NCBI RefSeq assembly: GCF_005222675.1
Contig: NZ_STGE01000003.1
Span: forward strand, 1-64,000
Length of the DNA stretch: 64,000 nucleotides
Direction of reading: 5' to 3'
DNA from: Mycolicibacterium sp. CR10
Lineage (GTDB): Bacteria; Actinomycetota; Actinomycetes; Mycobacteriales; Mycobacteriaceae
In this document: positions 36,244 through 44,329 of the stretch, piece after piece
Numbering within the stretch: the first letter of the stretch is position 1
Layout of the letters: each line of letters begins with the position of its first letter
The notes under the pieces: model-generated
What the model was told of the DNA's origin: nothing
The model's input: only the letters and a program-made list of their open reading frames with translations
Databases searched by the model: none
Made by a program: the position numbers and the translations under genes

Positions 36244-39200
36244 CCGACCCCACCCAGTGCCACCAGCTGCGCCGCAGCGGCCCCGAGCGCGAGCACGTGC
36301 TGCTCGGCCAGGGTGTAGGTCATGGCGGTCGCCGGCCCGCCCGGGACACCCTGCAGGGTGTCGGCCGTGAGCACGACCATCTGTGCGGCGTCGGCAATCG
36401 GGAATTCCTCGCCGCCGGTGTCGTAGGGGGCCCGGATCGGACTGCTGCCCGCGGCGGTGGCCGTGACGGCCAGTCCGCTGACCCCTCCGGCGTCCACGGC
36501 TTCGAGGAAGCCGCCGGTGCGGTGATGCGGGAACGACGTGACGTAGTGGGGTTGCACCCAGACGACCCCGGGCACCGCATCCGCGACCGAGGGGTCGATC
36601 GTCGCTCCGGCGGCCATCTGCTCGAACGACGGCCGACGCAGGATGTCGTCATCGGATAGGTCGAGGTACTGCCCTGGAGCGAACTCGTCGGGGACGATGC
36701 TGGGCATCACCTGATACCCCGGCGTCGAGGGTTGGAAAATCGTGGCTTCGCCCAGCACCACCCGTCGCTCGCCCTCGGCCAGGCGGCTGGCGCCGATCCG
36801 GACGATGTCGACGTTCAGCGGTACCGCACTCTGGGTCGCGGTCAGCAAGGACCACGGGTCGACGAGCAACTCGGTCTCGGCGGCGGCCTCGGTGAGTACG
36901 ACGCCGTGGCGTCCGTCTGACTTGGTGGCCCGCCACGCCTCCGGCCGGGACAGCGCGTCAATGACCAATGTGCGGGCGGAGATCACAGGTGCCGGGGCCG
37001 GCCGGTCGCTTCCCCAGGTGACCGGACCGACGTCGATCGAGATGTCGGGTAACGGCCAGGGCAATTGCACTTCGCCGGTCCCCCATGCCCGCCACGGCGA
37101 GGGACCCTCGAGGTGCAGGCGCAACGTGACCGCGACCAAGGTGATGTCGAAGGCGCGCACCGACACCCCGGCCATCAGATCGGCCTGGAAACCAAAGGGA
37201 TCGAACTGGATCAGTGCGTCGAGCGCGGCCGTGCCGTAGATGCCGGTGCCATCGAACCCATAACGAATGTCGACCGCGCCGCCGAACTGGACCGTGTTGG
37301 TGGTGATCGCGGCGTACGCCTCGACGCGCAGATGAAAGGCGGGCGGCGAGATTTCGGCGCTGATGCGCTGCAGCGTCGCGAGTTCGCCGGGCGGCTGGTA
37401 GCGGGGATGGAACCCACCCGCCGAGAGAACAAAAGTCGGATCGTCGCCCATGCGCAGCAGAAGACCGAATTGTCCTGCGACGGAGAAGAACCCGACTCGC
37501 GAATCGGTGAGCGCAGCGATGATGAGCACCCGGTCACCGCTGAACTCGCCGTAGATCTCGGCCTTGAGGTCGATGATCGGTGCGAACTCAGCGGGTATCG
37601 CGACCCGCACCCGGCCGAGGACGAGAACCTTCGGATCCGGCAACGACAGAATGAGGGCCAGTTCGGCGGTGACGAACGAGACCGGACGGCCCCAACCCAG
37701 CTTCACCATCGGACCGACAACGAATCCGCCTGCGTGACTGGGGAAGACCGCCGCCAAGGTGTCGAGGATGGCCGCTGCAGCCCCCGCAGGATCATCGGGG
37801 AACAACAACCGGCTGATGGCGCCGCTACCGACACCGGCTGCCAGCGCCTGGGTGTCGGCCGTGACGTTGGCACCGATGATCCCGCCCACCCCGTTGAGTG
37901 TGAACAGCAGCCCCAGCTCGACAGGCGGATTGATCTGCACGGACATCGACACCGCAAACGTGAAGTCCTGCGGCCGGTCGGTGAGGACCGCGAACCCGGT
38001 TACCGCCACCGGCCCGAGGCGCAGCGACAGGGCACCGGAATAACGCGTCCAGTCGGGATGCCCGGCAACCGGCTTGCGTTCCAGGAAACCACCGCCCCGG
38101 ACCGGGCCGGCGTCGAGTGCAACCCCAAAGCCGCTTGGGGTCGTCGTCTTGGCATTGCGCACGAGCTGCTCGCCGAACGGGTCGATCTCGAATTGGATGC
38201 CCAGGCTGTTAGCGGAGAGCTGGAGTGGAATCCCGAGCGTTCCCTGCACCGAGCTGGTCAGCGCGACGAAGAGCCGGCTGCCGGTTGGGACCACGTCCAG
38301 CGCCAAGCTCGTGATCCGCACGGGGCCTTTGGCTTTCGGCGGCACCATTGTGATGCGGCCGCCGCGAGCGCCACCGTCGAAGGTGAGACCGTCCGCAGAT
38401 GTCAGCGAGACGCTCAGGGATGCCGTGGCGTTGTCGAGGCCGAGCGCCTGCAGCAGCGCACCATCGGCCCCGCCGGCGAGTTTCAGGTCCTTCAGCGTGA
38501 CCGTGAGTGCGAACTTCGGTTGGCCGACGTAGGTCAACTTGCCGGACACGGCGACGGAACCGGCGGACAGCACGCCGAGCACGTTCTTGCTGCCCGTACC
38601 GACCGTCAGATCGACGCGGGAATCTGTCACCTGAACGCCAGGAGCGGACCCCGTTAGACCGAGCAGACCGGCGAAATCGCCTCTGATGGCACTGCTGTCG
38701 AGAACGAGGGCGACGACTCTGCGCAGCCCGGAGATGCCGACGGCAGCCTTGAGGGCGGCCAGCACCGCCGAGAGTTCGGTCAACGCGTCGTCGACGAAGT
38801 CGAGTTGCCGAACGTCGAACCCGCTCACGGTCGACGACGAGAACCTGTCCATCGCCGCGACCACCGCGTCGAAGGCGGCCGGCGGCACGGGCGTGCCGAC
38901 AGCAGCAGACAGGCGCTCGGCGGACCGCAGGACATCCAGAGCGACGCGGTTCAGCCGGTCACGGACGTGAGTCAACACCCGCAGCAGCAGTTCGACCGAG
39001 ATGTCGCTACGGATGCCCTCCGGAGCCGACGGTCCGTCGACGACCTGGCTGGCAGCGGCGGTGAACCGCGCCTCGGCTACGTCGTCGTCCTCCAGCGTGT
39101 CGAATCGAATACCGTCCTGACTCAACGACTGTCGAGCCACGTCGTCGGCGTAGGCCAGGACCGTCCAGCCGCCGCCTGCCGCCGCGGTGGTGCCCGTGAT

Positions 39201-39269
39201 GAACAGCCCGGCCCGGTGCACCAACCGCTCCGTGGCCGGCGATCCCGTGATGCCGATGAAGCGGATCAT
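36240..39269 (-). CDS. DUF6603-like giant beta-rich protein
   Basis: 1009 aa. Residues about 380-800 match what I know of DUF6603 proteins: LLFTLNGVGGIIGANV, LLFPDDPAGAAAAILDTL, FVVGPMVKLGWGRPV, LSAGGFHPRYQPPG, TNTVQFGGAVDIRYGFDG and FDPFGFQADLMAGVSVRA. The segments alternate hydrophobic and polar residues, which suggests long beta sheets or a lipid-transfer-like groove; this is inference. The N-terminal 250 residues are helical and unrelated. No signal peptide is visible. The ATG overlaps the carboxypeptidase stop (ATGA), and the stop overlaps the next GTG. The domain has no assigned function to my knowledge. Confidence 0.87.
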   Translation of the reverse strand: MIRFIGITGSPATERLVHRAGLFITGTTAAAGGGWTVLAYADDVARQSLSQDGIRFDTLEDDDVAEARFTAAASQVVDGPSAPEGIRSDISVELLLRVLTHVRDRLNRVALDVLRSAERLSAAVGTPVPPAAFDAVVAAMDRFSSSTVSGFDVRQLDFVDDALTELSAVLAALKAAVGISGLRRVVALVLDSSAIRGDFAGLLGLTGSAPGVQVTDSRVDLTVGTGSKNVLGVLSAGSVAVSGKLTYVGQPKFALTVTLKDLKLAGGADGALLQALGLDNATASLSVSLTSADGLTFDGGARGGRITMVPPKAKGPVRITSLALDVVPTGSRLFVALTSSVQGTLGIPLQLSANSLGIQFEIDPFGEQLVRNAKTTTPSGFGVALDAGPVRGGGFLERKPVAGHPDWTRYSGALSLRLGPVAVTGFAVLTDRPQDFTFAVSMSVQINPPVELGLLFTLNGVGGIIGANVTADTQALAAGVGSGAISRLLFPDDPAGAAAAILDTLAAVFPSHAGGFVVGPMVKLGWGRPVSFVTAELALILSLPDPKVLVLGRVRVAIPAEFAPIIDLKAEIYGEFSGDRVLIIAALTDSRVGFFSVAGQFGLLLRMGDDPTFVLSAGGFHPRYQPPGELATLQRISAEISPPAFHLRVEAYAAITTNTVQFGGAVDIRYGFDGTGIYGTAALDALIQFDPFGFQADLMAGVSVRAFDITLVAVTLRLHLEGPSPWRAWGTGEVQLPWPLPDISIDVGPVTWGSDRPAPAPVISARTLVIDALSRPEAWRATKSDGRHGVVLTEAAAETELLVDPWSLLTATQSAVPLNVDIVRIGASRLAEGERRVVLGEATIFQPSTPGYQVMPSIVPDEFAPGQYLDLSDDDILRRPSFEQMAAGATIDPSVADAVPGVVWVQPHYVTSFPHHRTGGFLEAVDAGGVSGLAVTATAAGSSPIRAPYDTGGEEFPIADAAQMVVLTADTLQGVPGGPATAMTYTLAEQHVLALGAAAAQLVALGGVG

Positions 39270-40549
39270 GGCGGATTCCAGGACGCCCAGGAGGGGTGCT
39301 TGAGCAGACCGAAAAGACCGGCGTGCACCTCGCGTTCGATCTTGGGGAAGACGAACCCGTACTCCGGGTGGAAGCCGCCTTCGTCCTCCATCCGGTTGTC
39401 GGGGTTCTGATGCTTGCCCATCCCGCATTCAATGGTGAAGGCCACGCATCGGTGCGGTGGTGCGGTGAACTGGCGGCTGAAGGCGAAGTCGTCGGCGCCG
39501 CCGGGATAGGTCTCGTTGCGACCCTCGGACCCGGCCGACTGCGACGCCCGATAGGTCGATCGCAGGCGCGCGACAGGAGACACCCCCCCGGACCCGGCGA
39601 TCTCCTTCACCATTGCTGTCGCAAGATCGGCAAGCAAGCCGTGGACATCGTCGTCGAGGTATTCGCCGTACAGGGTCGCCGTGGGCGCGATGCCGTCACG
39701 AAGGTGGTCGAATGCCGTATTGGTGAAAGACTTGCTGCTGTTGGTGCTTTGGTTGCCTTCGACTGCCCAAGGGTAGGTCACGGTGCGCCCGAACATGTGG
39801 ACGTCGACGAATACCTCGATCTTGTGGTCGTCGAGCAGTTTGATGACGTTGCGGGTCTCCGGCTCAGAATGGGCTGCCGGGCCGCGGAAGCGTTCACTGC
39901 ACGGCTGATCCGATATCTCCGCCTGGCGTGCGCCGGCAGCGTCGTAGTAGGTCTGGAAGTCCCAGCCGATATCGAAGTTGCGGTTGAGGTCGACACCGAC
40001 GCAGGCGCCGGGCGCGACGCGGCGCCGGTTCTTGCGCCACATCAGACGCCCGCGGTCGGTGGCCGGTGCGGTGCCGGAGACCCACCTACTGTCGGGATTC
40101 ACCAAGGGCAGGACGATGATGTCGAAGCGGTCGAAAATCTTCCGCACGTCCTGCGCACTGACAACGTAGGGAGAGTTCTCAGGGTTGTCCGGGTTCTCGT
40201 AGTACACGCCGTCGGCGTAGCCCGTCGGGTAGGCGACACCGCGGGAGTTCTTCTTCGCCTCGACGAGCAGTTCGGCGAAGTGCAGCAGGGCATCGGGCGG
40301 TACCCACTCCCGCCCATGCATGCCACCGGTGAACAGGACGGGAATCTTCTTCGTCGTCACCGTGGCGTCGCGCAGTCGGACGGCCATGATGCGGAAGCCG
40401 TTCGGCGCCCGTTGTGGATCCCCGACCGCAGACGGTGCCAGCGGCACCGGCGCGCACAACCCCGGATTGTCGAGCGTCAGGTTGACCAGTCGGTCGACAA
40501 TGTCATCGGGATTGAGATATCCGGCGATCGTCCCCCCTCGACCGAGCAT
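39266..40549 (-). CDS. M14 family zinc carboxypeptidase
   Basis: 427 aa. Zinc ligands are His78 and Glu81 in GGMHGREW and the His of VDVHMFG; GVDLNRNFD carries the substrate-binding Asn-Arg pair, and FTIECGMG carries the catalytic Glu. The metallocarboxypeptidase machinery is therefore intact. There is no signal peptide or propeptide, unusual for M14 enzymes, which are mostly secreted. It is the first gene of the five-gene operon; its stop overlaps the DUF6603-like start. It may trim C-termini or process a product of the cluster. A hairpin with a four-base loop and a weak promoter lie upstream. Confidence 0.92.
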   Translation of the reverse strand: MLGRGGTIAGYLNPDDIVDRLVNLTLDNPGLCAPVPLAPSAVGDPQRAPNGFRIMAVRLRDATVTTKKIPVLFTGGMHGREWVPPDALLHFAELLVEAKKNSRGVAYPTGYADGVYYENPDNPENSPYVVSAQDVRKIFDRFDIIVLPLVNPDSRWVSGTAPATDRGRLMWRKNRRRVAPGACVGVDLNRNFDIGWDFQTYYDAAGARQAEISDQPCSERFRGPAAHSEPETRNVIKLLDDHKIEVFVDVHMFGRTVTYPWAVEGNQSTNSSKSFTNTAFDHLRDGIAPTATLYGEYLDDDVHGLLADLATAMVKEIAGSGGVSPVARLRSTYRASQSAGSEGRNETYPGGADDFAFSRQFTAPPHRCVAFTIECGMGKHQNPDNRMEDEGGFHPEYGFVFPKIEREVHAGLFGLLKHPSWASWNPP

Positions 40550-40570
40550 CTACGTCTGACATGACAATAG

Positions 40571-40584
40571 CGGCCCGAAGGCCG
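40571..40584 (-). terminator. stable hairpin upstream of the carboxypeptidase gene
   Basis: On the transcribed strand it reads CGGCC-TTCG-GGCCG, a perfect 5-bp stem with a UUCG tetraloop; flanking CATGA (40560-40564) and TCATG (40585-40589) can extend it with an asymmetric bulge. There is no T run after it, so it may be a leader element or attenuator rather than a simple terminator. Confidence 0.4.
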
Positions 40585-40622
40585 TCATGCCGTGCAGATC
40601 GCAGGATCGGTACCGCCGCACC

Positions 40623-40652
40623 GTTCTATCGAACTACAGCCTTGTGCTTCAA
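40623..40652 (-). promoter_or_regulatory. candidate promoter of the giant operon
   Basis: On the minus strand TTGAAG (40652-40647) and TAGAAC (40628-40623) are separated by 18 bases and lie about 75-100 bases before the carboxypeptidase start. This is a weak match to a housekeeping promoter, reported because a 139-base gap separates the operon from nhaA. Confidence 0.3.
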
Positions 40653-40671
40653 GGGATTTGGTGTCGCACCT

Positions 40672-40686
40672 GCCCCGGATCGGGGC
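40672..40686 (-). terminator. hairpin just after nhaA
   Basis: GCCCCG and CGGGGC pair around a three-base loop, two bases past the nhaA stop codon. The stem is GC-only, with no T run, as common for mycobacterial terminators. Confidence 0.45.
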
Positions 40687-40688
40687 CG

Positions 40689-42539
40689 CTAGCGGCGTTT
40701 CTCTTCGAGGACCCGGATCAGGTTCGCGGCGTCCCACGGGCCCTTGAGCCGCTTTCCGTTGACGAACAGTGTCGGCGTGGCATTGAGGTCCATCGCCTCG
40801 GCGTCGTCCGCGTCGTCCTGCACCCGGAGCGCCACCTTCGTCGAGTGCACCCGCACATCCAGGTCGAACTGCTCGATGTCGCAGCCTGCGGCCACCGCGT
40901 AGCGGTAGATGTCCGACCACTCGAGGTCGTCCTGATGCTCGAACAGTTCGTGCGCCATTTCGAAGAAGCGTCCCTGCAGCGCCGCCGCCTCGCTGGCCCG
41001 AGCGGCGTTGAATGCTCGTGGGTGGGCCCGCTCCAGCGGAAAGTGCCGCCAGACGTATCGCAGCTCGTCACCGAAGTGCGCGCGCACCTCGTCGATCGCC
41101 CCGGTGGCCCGGCTGCAGAACGGGCACTCGAAGTCGCCGTACTCGACCAGCGTCAGGGGCGCGTCATGCGGACCCCGGACGTGATCACGTTCGGGATCGA
41201 CGGGGCGCAACAGCGTCATCCCGACCTGCTCGGGCGGACTCAGCCAGTCGGTGATCCGGAAGATCGCCCAGCCCAGGGCGAACGCGATGATCGAGGCCGC
41301 CAGCACACCGATGCGCGCCTGGTCCTGCCGGCCGGGCTCGGAGATGGCGATATCGACGATGAACAGCGAGATCGTGAAGCCGATGCCGGAAAGTGCTGCG
41401 CCGCCCGCGATTCGGCGCAGTGTCAGGCCGGGCGCGAGCACCCCGAAGCCCGTCTTCCGCATGAACCAGGTGGCCCCGGTGATGCCGACGAACTTGCCGA
41501 TGACCAGGCCGGCGACGATCCCCCACGTCAACGGTGATCGCAGCGCGGTGGCCAGGCTCTGCTCGTCCAACCGCACTCCGGCGTTCACCAGCGCAAACAG
41601 CGGCAGGATCACGAACGCCACCGTGGGCCCGACGGTGGTCTGCAACCGCTCGTTGATCGAGATCGACTCCCTCAGCGAGCGACTCGCGGCCCTCGCGTAC
41701 TCGGAGTTGGGCGACTGACGGAATGCCCGGATCTGATCGACGGCCCGCTCGACCGGGCGCCGCTCCGGCGTGAACACCGGAATCAGCAGCGCCACCGCGA
41801 CTCCGGCAAGGGTCGGATGAATTCCCGCCATGTACAACGCGATCCACAGCGCCACGCCCAGCACGGCGTAGGCCGGACCACGCACTCCCGGCGGCAGGTA
41901 GCGCACCAACGCCAGCGCGACGATCAACGCCACCGACACGACCAGCGGGCCGATCTGCACGCTGTCGGAGTAGAACACCGCGATCGCGAACAGCGCACCC
42001 ACGTCGTCCACCACCGCGAGGGTGAGCAGGAAGATCCGCAGGCGCGCCGGGAATTTGGGCTTGATGATGGCAAGCGCACCCACCAGAAACGCGGTATCGG
42101 TGGAGATCACCACACCCCAGGCGTGGGCATCCTCGCCCGACGGGTTGAACAGCAGGAACACCACCGCGGGTATCGCCAGCCCGGCGGCCGCAGCGACCAC
42201 GGGCACCGCGGCGCGGGACCGGTCGGTGAGCTCGCCGATGGTGAACTCCCTGGTCACCTCTAGTCCGACGATGAAGAAGAAGAACGTCATCAGGGCGTCG
42301 TTGACGAGATGCTTGACGGTCATCTCAAAGTGGTGTGCACCGAAGCTGAAGCCGAGATGGGTGTCGAGCAACGTTGAATAGCTCTGCGCCCAAGGGGAAT
42401 TGGCCCAGAGGATCGCGACGACGGTGGCGGCGAGCAGCAGCGCCGCTGCGGTGTTGTCGGTGGTCTTGGTGGCCTTGCTGCCGCGACTGAGCCGCGACGG
42501 AAGCAGAGGGAACCCCCTCTGGGCCGTCGGTTCAGTCAC
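40689..42539 (-). CDS. nhaA: Na+/H+ antiporter NhaA fused to a DsbA/thioredoxin-like domain
   Basis: 616 aa. The first 430 residues are NhaA: twelve helices, LAVVDDVGALFAIAVFY with the paired ion-binding Asp residues, and GIHPTLAGVAVALLIP. A C-terminal domain follows after the last helix: VEYGDFECPFCSRATGAIDEV with a CPFC redox motif, then ATPTLFVNGKRLKGPW with the cis-Pro region of DsbA proteins. The fusion occurs in other actinobacteria. The topology should place the redox domain on the cytoplasmic or outer side depending on helix count. GTG 42539 with GGAGA upstream is preferred over an ATG at 42575; it overlaps the GH76 gene by eight bases. Confidence 0.9.
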   Translation of the reverse strand: MTEPTAQRGFPLLPSRLSRGSKATKTTDNTAAALLLAATVVAILWANSPWAQSYSTLLDTHLGFSFGAHHFEMTVKHLVNDALMTFFFFIVGLEVTREFTIGELTDRSRAAVPVVAAAAGLAIPAVVFLLFNPSGEDAHAWGVVISTDTAFLVGALAIIKPKFPARLRIFLLTLAVVDDVGALFAIAVFYSDSVQIGPLVVSVALIVALALVRYLPPGVRGPAYAVLGVALWIALYMAGIHPTLAGVAVALLIPVFTPERRPVERAVDQIRAFRQSPNSEYARAASRSLRESISINERLQTTVGPTVAFVILPLFALVNAGVRLDEQSLATALRSPLTWGIVAGLVIGKFVGITGATWFMRKTGFGVLAPGLTLRRIAGGAALSGIGFTISLFIVDIAISEPGRQDQARIGVLAASIIAFALGWAIFRITDWLSPPEQVGMTLLRPVDPERDHVRGPHDAPLTLVEYGDFECPFCSRATGAIDEVRAHFGDELRYVWRHFPLERAHPRAFNAARASEAAALQGRFFEMAHELFEHQDDLEWSDIYRYAVAAGCDIEQFDLDVRVHSTKVALRVQDDADDAEAMDLNATPTLFVNGKRLKGPWDAANLIRVLEEKRR

Positions 42540-43695
42540 TGATCGGCGTCTCCGATTCGTCCTGCGCGACGACATCCGTGTCGTCGCCGGCGACGGTGTG
42601 GGCGGCTTCCATCAACATCCACCCGGACAACTGGACCGACAGGTCACGTTCCGGAATCTCCGACGAGTTGACGGCGCCCTCGACGAACTGCGCGTCCTTC
42701 GACCCGGCCGACGGCAATTGGGCCTCCCGATCCCAGAAGGCACTGAACAACGGCAGGTCCTCGGCGGTCTGCCGATTGTCCCAGGCGGTCCGGGCCGACG
42801 CGATCACGATCGAACGCGCGGTCTCGCGCGCCTTCTCGTCGTCGGGTCCGCGCTGCGGAAGATCGGTGGCCACCAGCGCGAGGTAGCGCGCCAGGATCCC
42901 GTTGAACAGCCCGCCGTCACCGCCCCCGGCACCCTTGATCACGCCGTCGGGGGCCATGTGCTCGGCGACCGCGGCCACCAGACGGTGCACCCGCTCGGCG
43001 TGCTCGCCGTCTTCGGTGCGCACCGCCAGTTCGGTGTCCAGTCCCAGCACCACCCCCTGGCAGTAGGTGTACTGCGCGCGAACCAGCGAGCCGGCCTTGA
43101 TGCCGTCGAAGACCAGGTGGGTCTCGGGGTCGATCAGCGTCTCGTCGATCCAGTCCGACATCTGCTGGGCACGTCGCAGACGTTCGCCCTGGGAGGTCAG
43201 GTAGCGGGCCAGGAAGATTCCGGCAGGCCCGTTGGCCGGTGCGTTGAAGAACTGATCCTGCTTGCGCCAGGGGATCCCGCCACCGTCCTCGGGCACCCAG
43301 GAGTTGAGGAACTGATCGGCGAGCCTGTCGAGAGCCTTCGGCCGGTCCACCCCGGTCAGCCGGCCGGCACGCTCCAGCGCGAGCGCCAACCACGCCATGT
43401 CGTCGTAGTAGTCGTTGGTCCACTTACCGGTGTTGCGCAGCCGATGCCCGCGGATCTGCCGGGCGATCGACGTCAGCCGCTCCGGTTTGGGGTCCCGGAC
43501 CTGCGCGTCGACCAGGTTGTCCAGCAGATGGGCCTGCCACCAGTAGTGCCAGGTCCCGAACCGCCGCTGCTGCTGAGCGGCGGGCCACGCGACCACGCCG
43601 AGTTGCGTGCCCGGCACACCCCACAGCCGTTTGAGATGTCGCTTGGAAACCGCCGCTTCCGCGCTGGCGGCGCGGTTGGCCCACAACTGATCCAT
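42532..43695 (-). CDS. glycoside hydrolase family 76-like protein
   Basis: 387 aa, an all-helical (alpha/alpha)6-type protein. WTNDYYDDMAWLALAL matches the paired Asp motif of GH76 endo-alpha-1,6-mannanases, which cleave mannan backbones; YCQGVVLGLDTEL and GGDGGLFNGILARYLALV are further GH76-like segments. No signal peptide is visible, so it would act in the cytoplasm or need another route. It corresponds by position and size to Rv0365c, next to the Rv0364-type DedA in M. tuberculosis. It is divergent from tetR and its 3' end overlaps nhaA. Confidence 0.82.
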   Translation of the reverse strand: MDQLWANRAASAEAAVSKRHLKRLWGVPGTQLGVVAWPAAQQQRRFGTWHYWWQAHLLDNLVDAQVRDPKPERLTSIARQIRGHRLRNTGKWTNDYYDDMAWLALALERAGRLTGVDRPKALDRLADQFLNSWVPEDGGGIPWRKQDQFFNAPANGPAGIFLARYLTSQGERLRRAQQMSDWIDETLIDPETHLVFDGIKAGSLVRAQYTYCQGVVLGLDTELAVRTEDGEHAERVHRLVAAVAEHMAPDGVIKGAGGGDGGLFNGILARYLALVATDLPQRGPDDEKARETARSIVIASARTAWDNRQTAEDLPLFSAFWDREAQLPSAGSKDAQFVEGAVNSSEIPERDLSVQLSGWMLMEAAHTVAGDDTDVVAQDESETPISD

Positions 43696-43748
43696 GGTGT
43701 TGATCCTGCCCTACCCGCCGCAGGCTGGGGAGAGCACACGGGAAGTGC

Positions 43749-43768
43749 ATGAGACACTTTTGTCTCAT
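43749..43768. promoter_or_regulatory. perfect 8-bp inverted repeat, probable TetR operator
   Basis: ATGAGACA and TGTCTCAT around CTTT form an exact 20-base palindrome-with-centre, 18 bases before the tetR ATG and in the gap to the divergent GH76 gene. Position and symmetry suit autoregulation of the tetR-MFS pair, possibly also of GH76. Confidence 0.65.
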
Positions 43769-43786
43769 TTGAGCTATATTTGTTCT

Positions 43787-44329
43787 ATGTCTTCGACCCG
43801 TGACGAGTTGCTGCGCGCAGCGGCCGACTTCCTGGGTCGACGCCCGAATGCCACCCAGGATGAGATCGCCACCGCCGTCGGCGTCAGCCGAGCCACCCTG
43901 CACCGGAACTTCTCCGGCAGGCACGCCCTGATGGAGGCGCTCGAGAAGCTCGCCGTCGCCGAGATGCGCGAGGTGCTCCGCAACGTCCGACTGCAGGACG
44001 GATCCGCCGTCGAGGCGTTGCGCCGGCTGGTCTCGGCCTGCCGGCCGGTGTCCCCCTACCTCGCCCTGCTGTACAGCCAGAGCCAGGAACTCGATCTGGA
44101 CAACACGATCGAGGCGTGGCAGGAGATCGACGACGAGATCACCTCGCTGTTCCAGCGCGGGCAGCGCGACGGCGAGTTCCGGCCCGACCTGACCGCCGCG
44201 TGGCTGACCGAAGCGTTCTACAGCCTGTTCGGCGCGACCGAATGGGCCATCCGCGTGGGCCGCGTCGCCGGCCGCGACTTCGACCGACTCATCACCGAAC
44301 TACTACTCAACGGAGTACGCACCTCATGA
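43787..44329 (+). CDS. TetR family regulator of the MFS pump
   Basis: 180 aa. Helix-turn-helix in residues 5-50: LLRAAADFLGRRPNATQDEIATAVGVSRATLHRNFSGRHAL is the TetR pattern. The C-terminal domain is helical, with EIDDEITSLFQRGQRDGEFRPDL. ATG 43787 follows the operator repeat; the longer frame runs through that repeat and is rejected. Its stop overlaps the start of the MFS gene (ATGA), so it almost certainly represses that exporter. Confidence 0.88.
   Translation: MSSTRDELLRAAADFLGRRPNATQDEIATAVGVSRATLHRNFSGRHALMEALEKLAVAEMREVLRNVRLQDGSAVEALRRLVSACRPVSPYLALLYSQSQELDLDNTIEAWQEIDDEITSLFQRGQRDGEFRPDLTAAWLTEAFYSLFGATEWAIRVGRVAGRDFDRLITELLLNGVRTS

Noticed and set aside
37065..38657. 530-codon plus-strand frame in the giant operon
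   Set aside because: Antisense to the DUF6603-like gene; Arg/Gly/Glu-rich with no family features.
26940..40549. Phage or contractile injection system
   Set aside because: No sheath, tube, baseplate, portal or terminase signature is visible, so I do not name the cluster as one.
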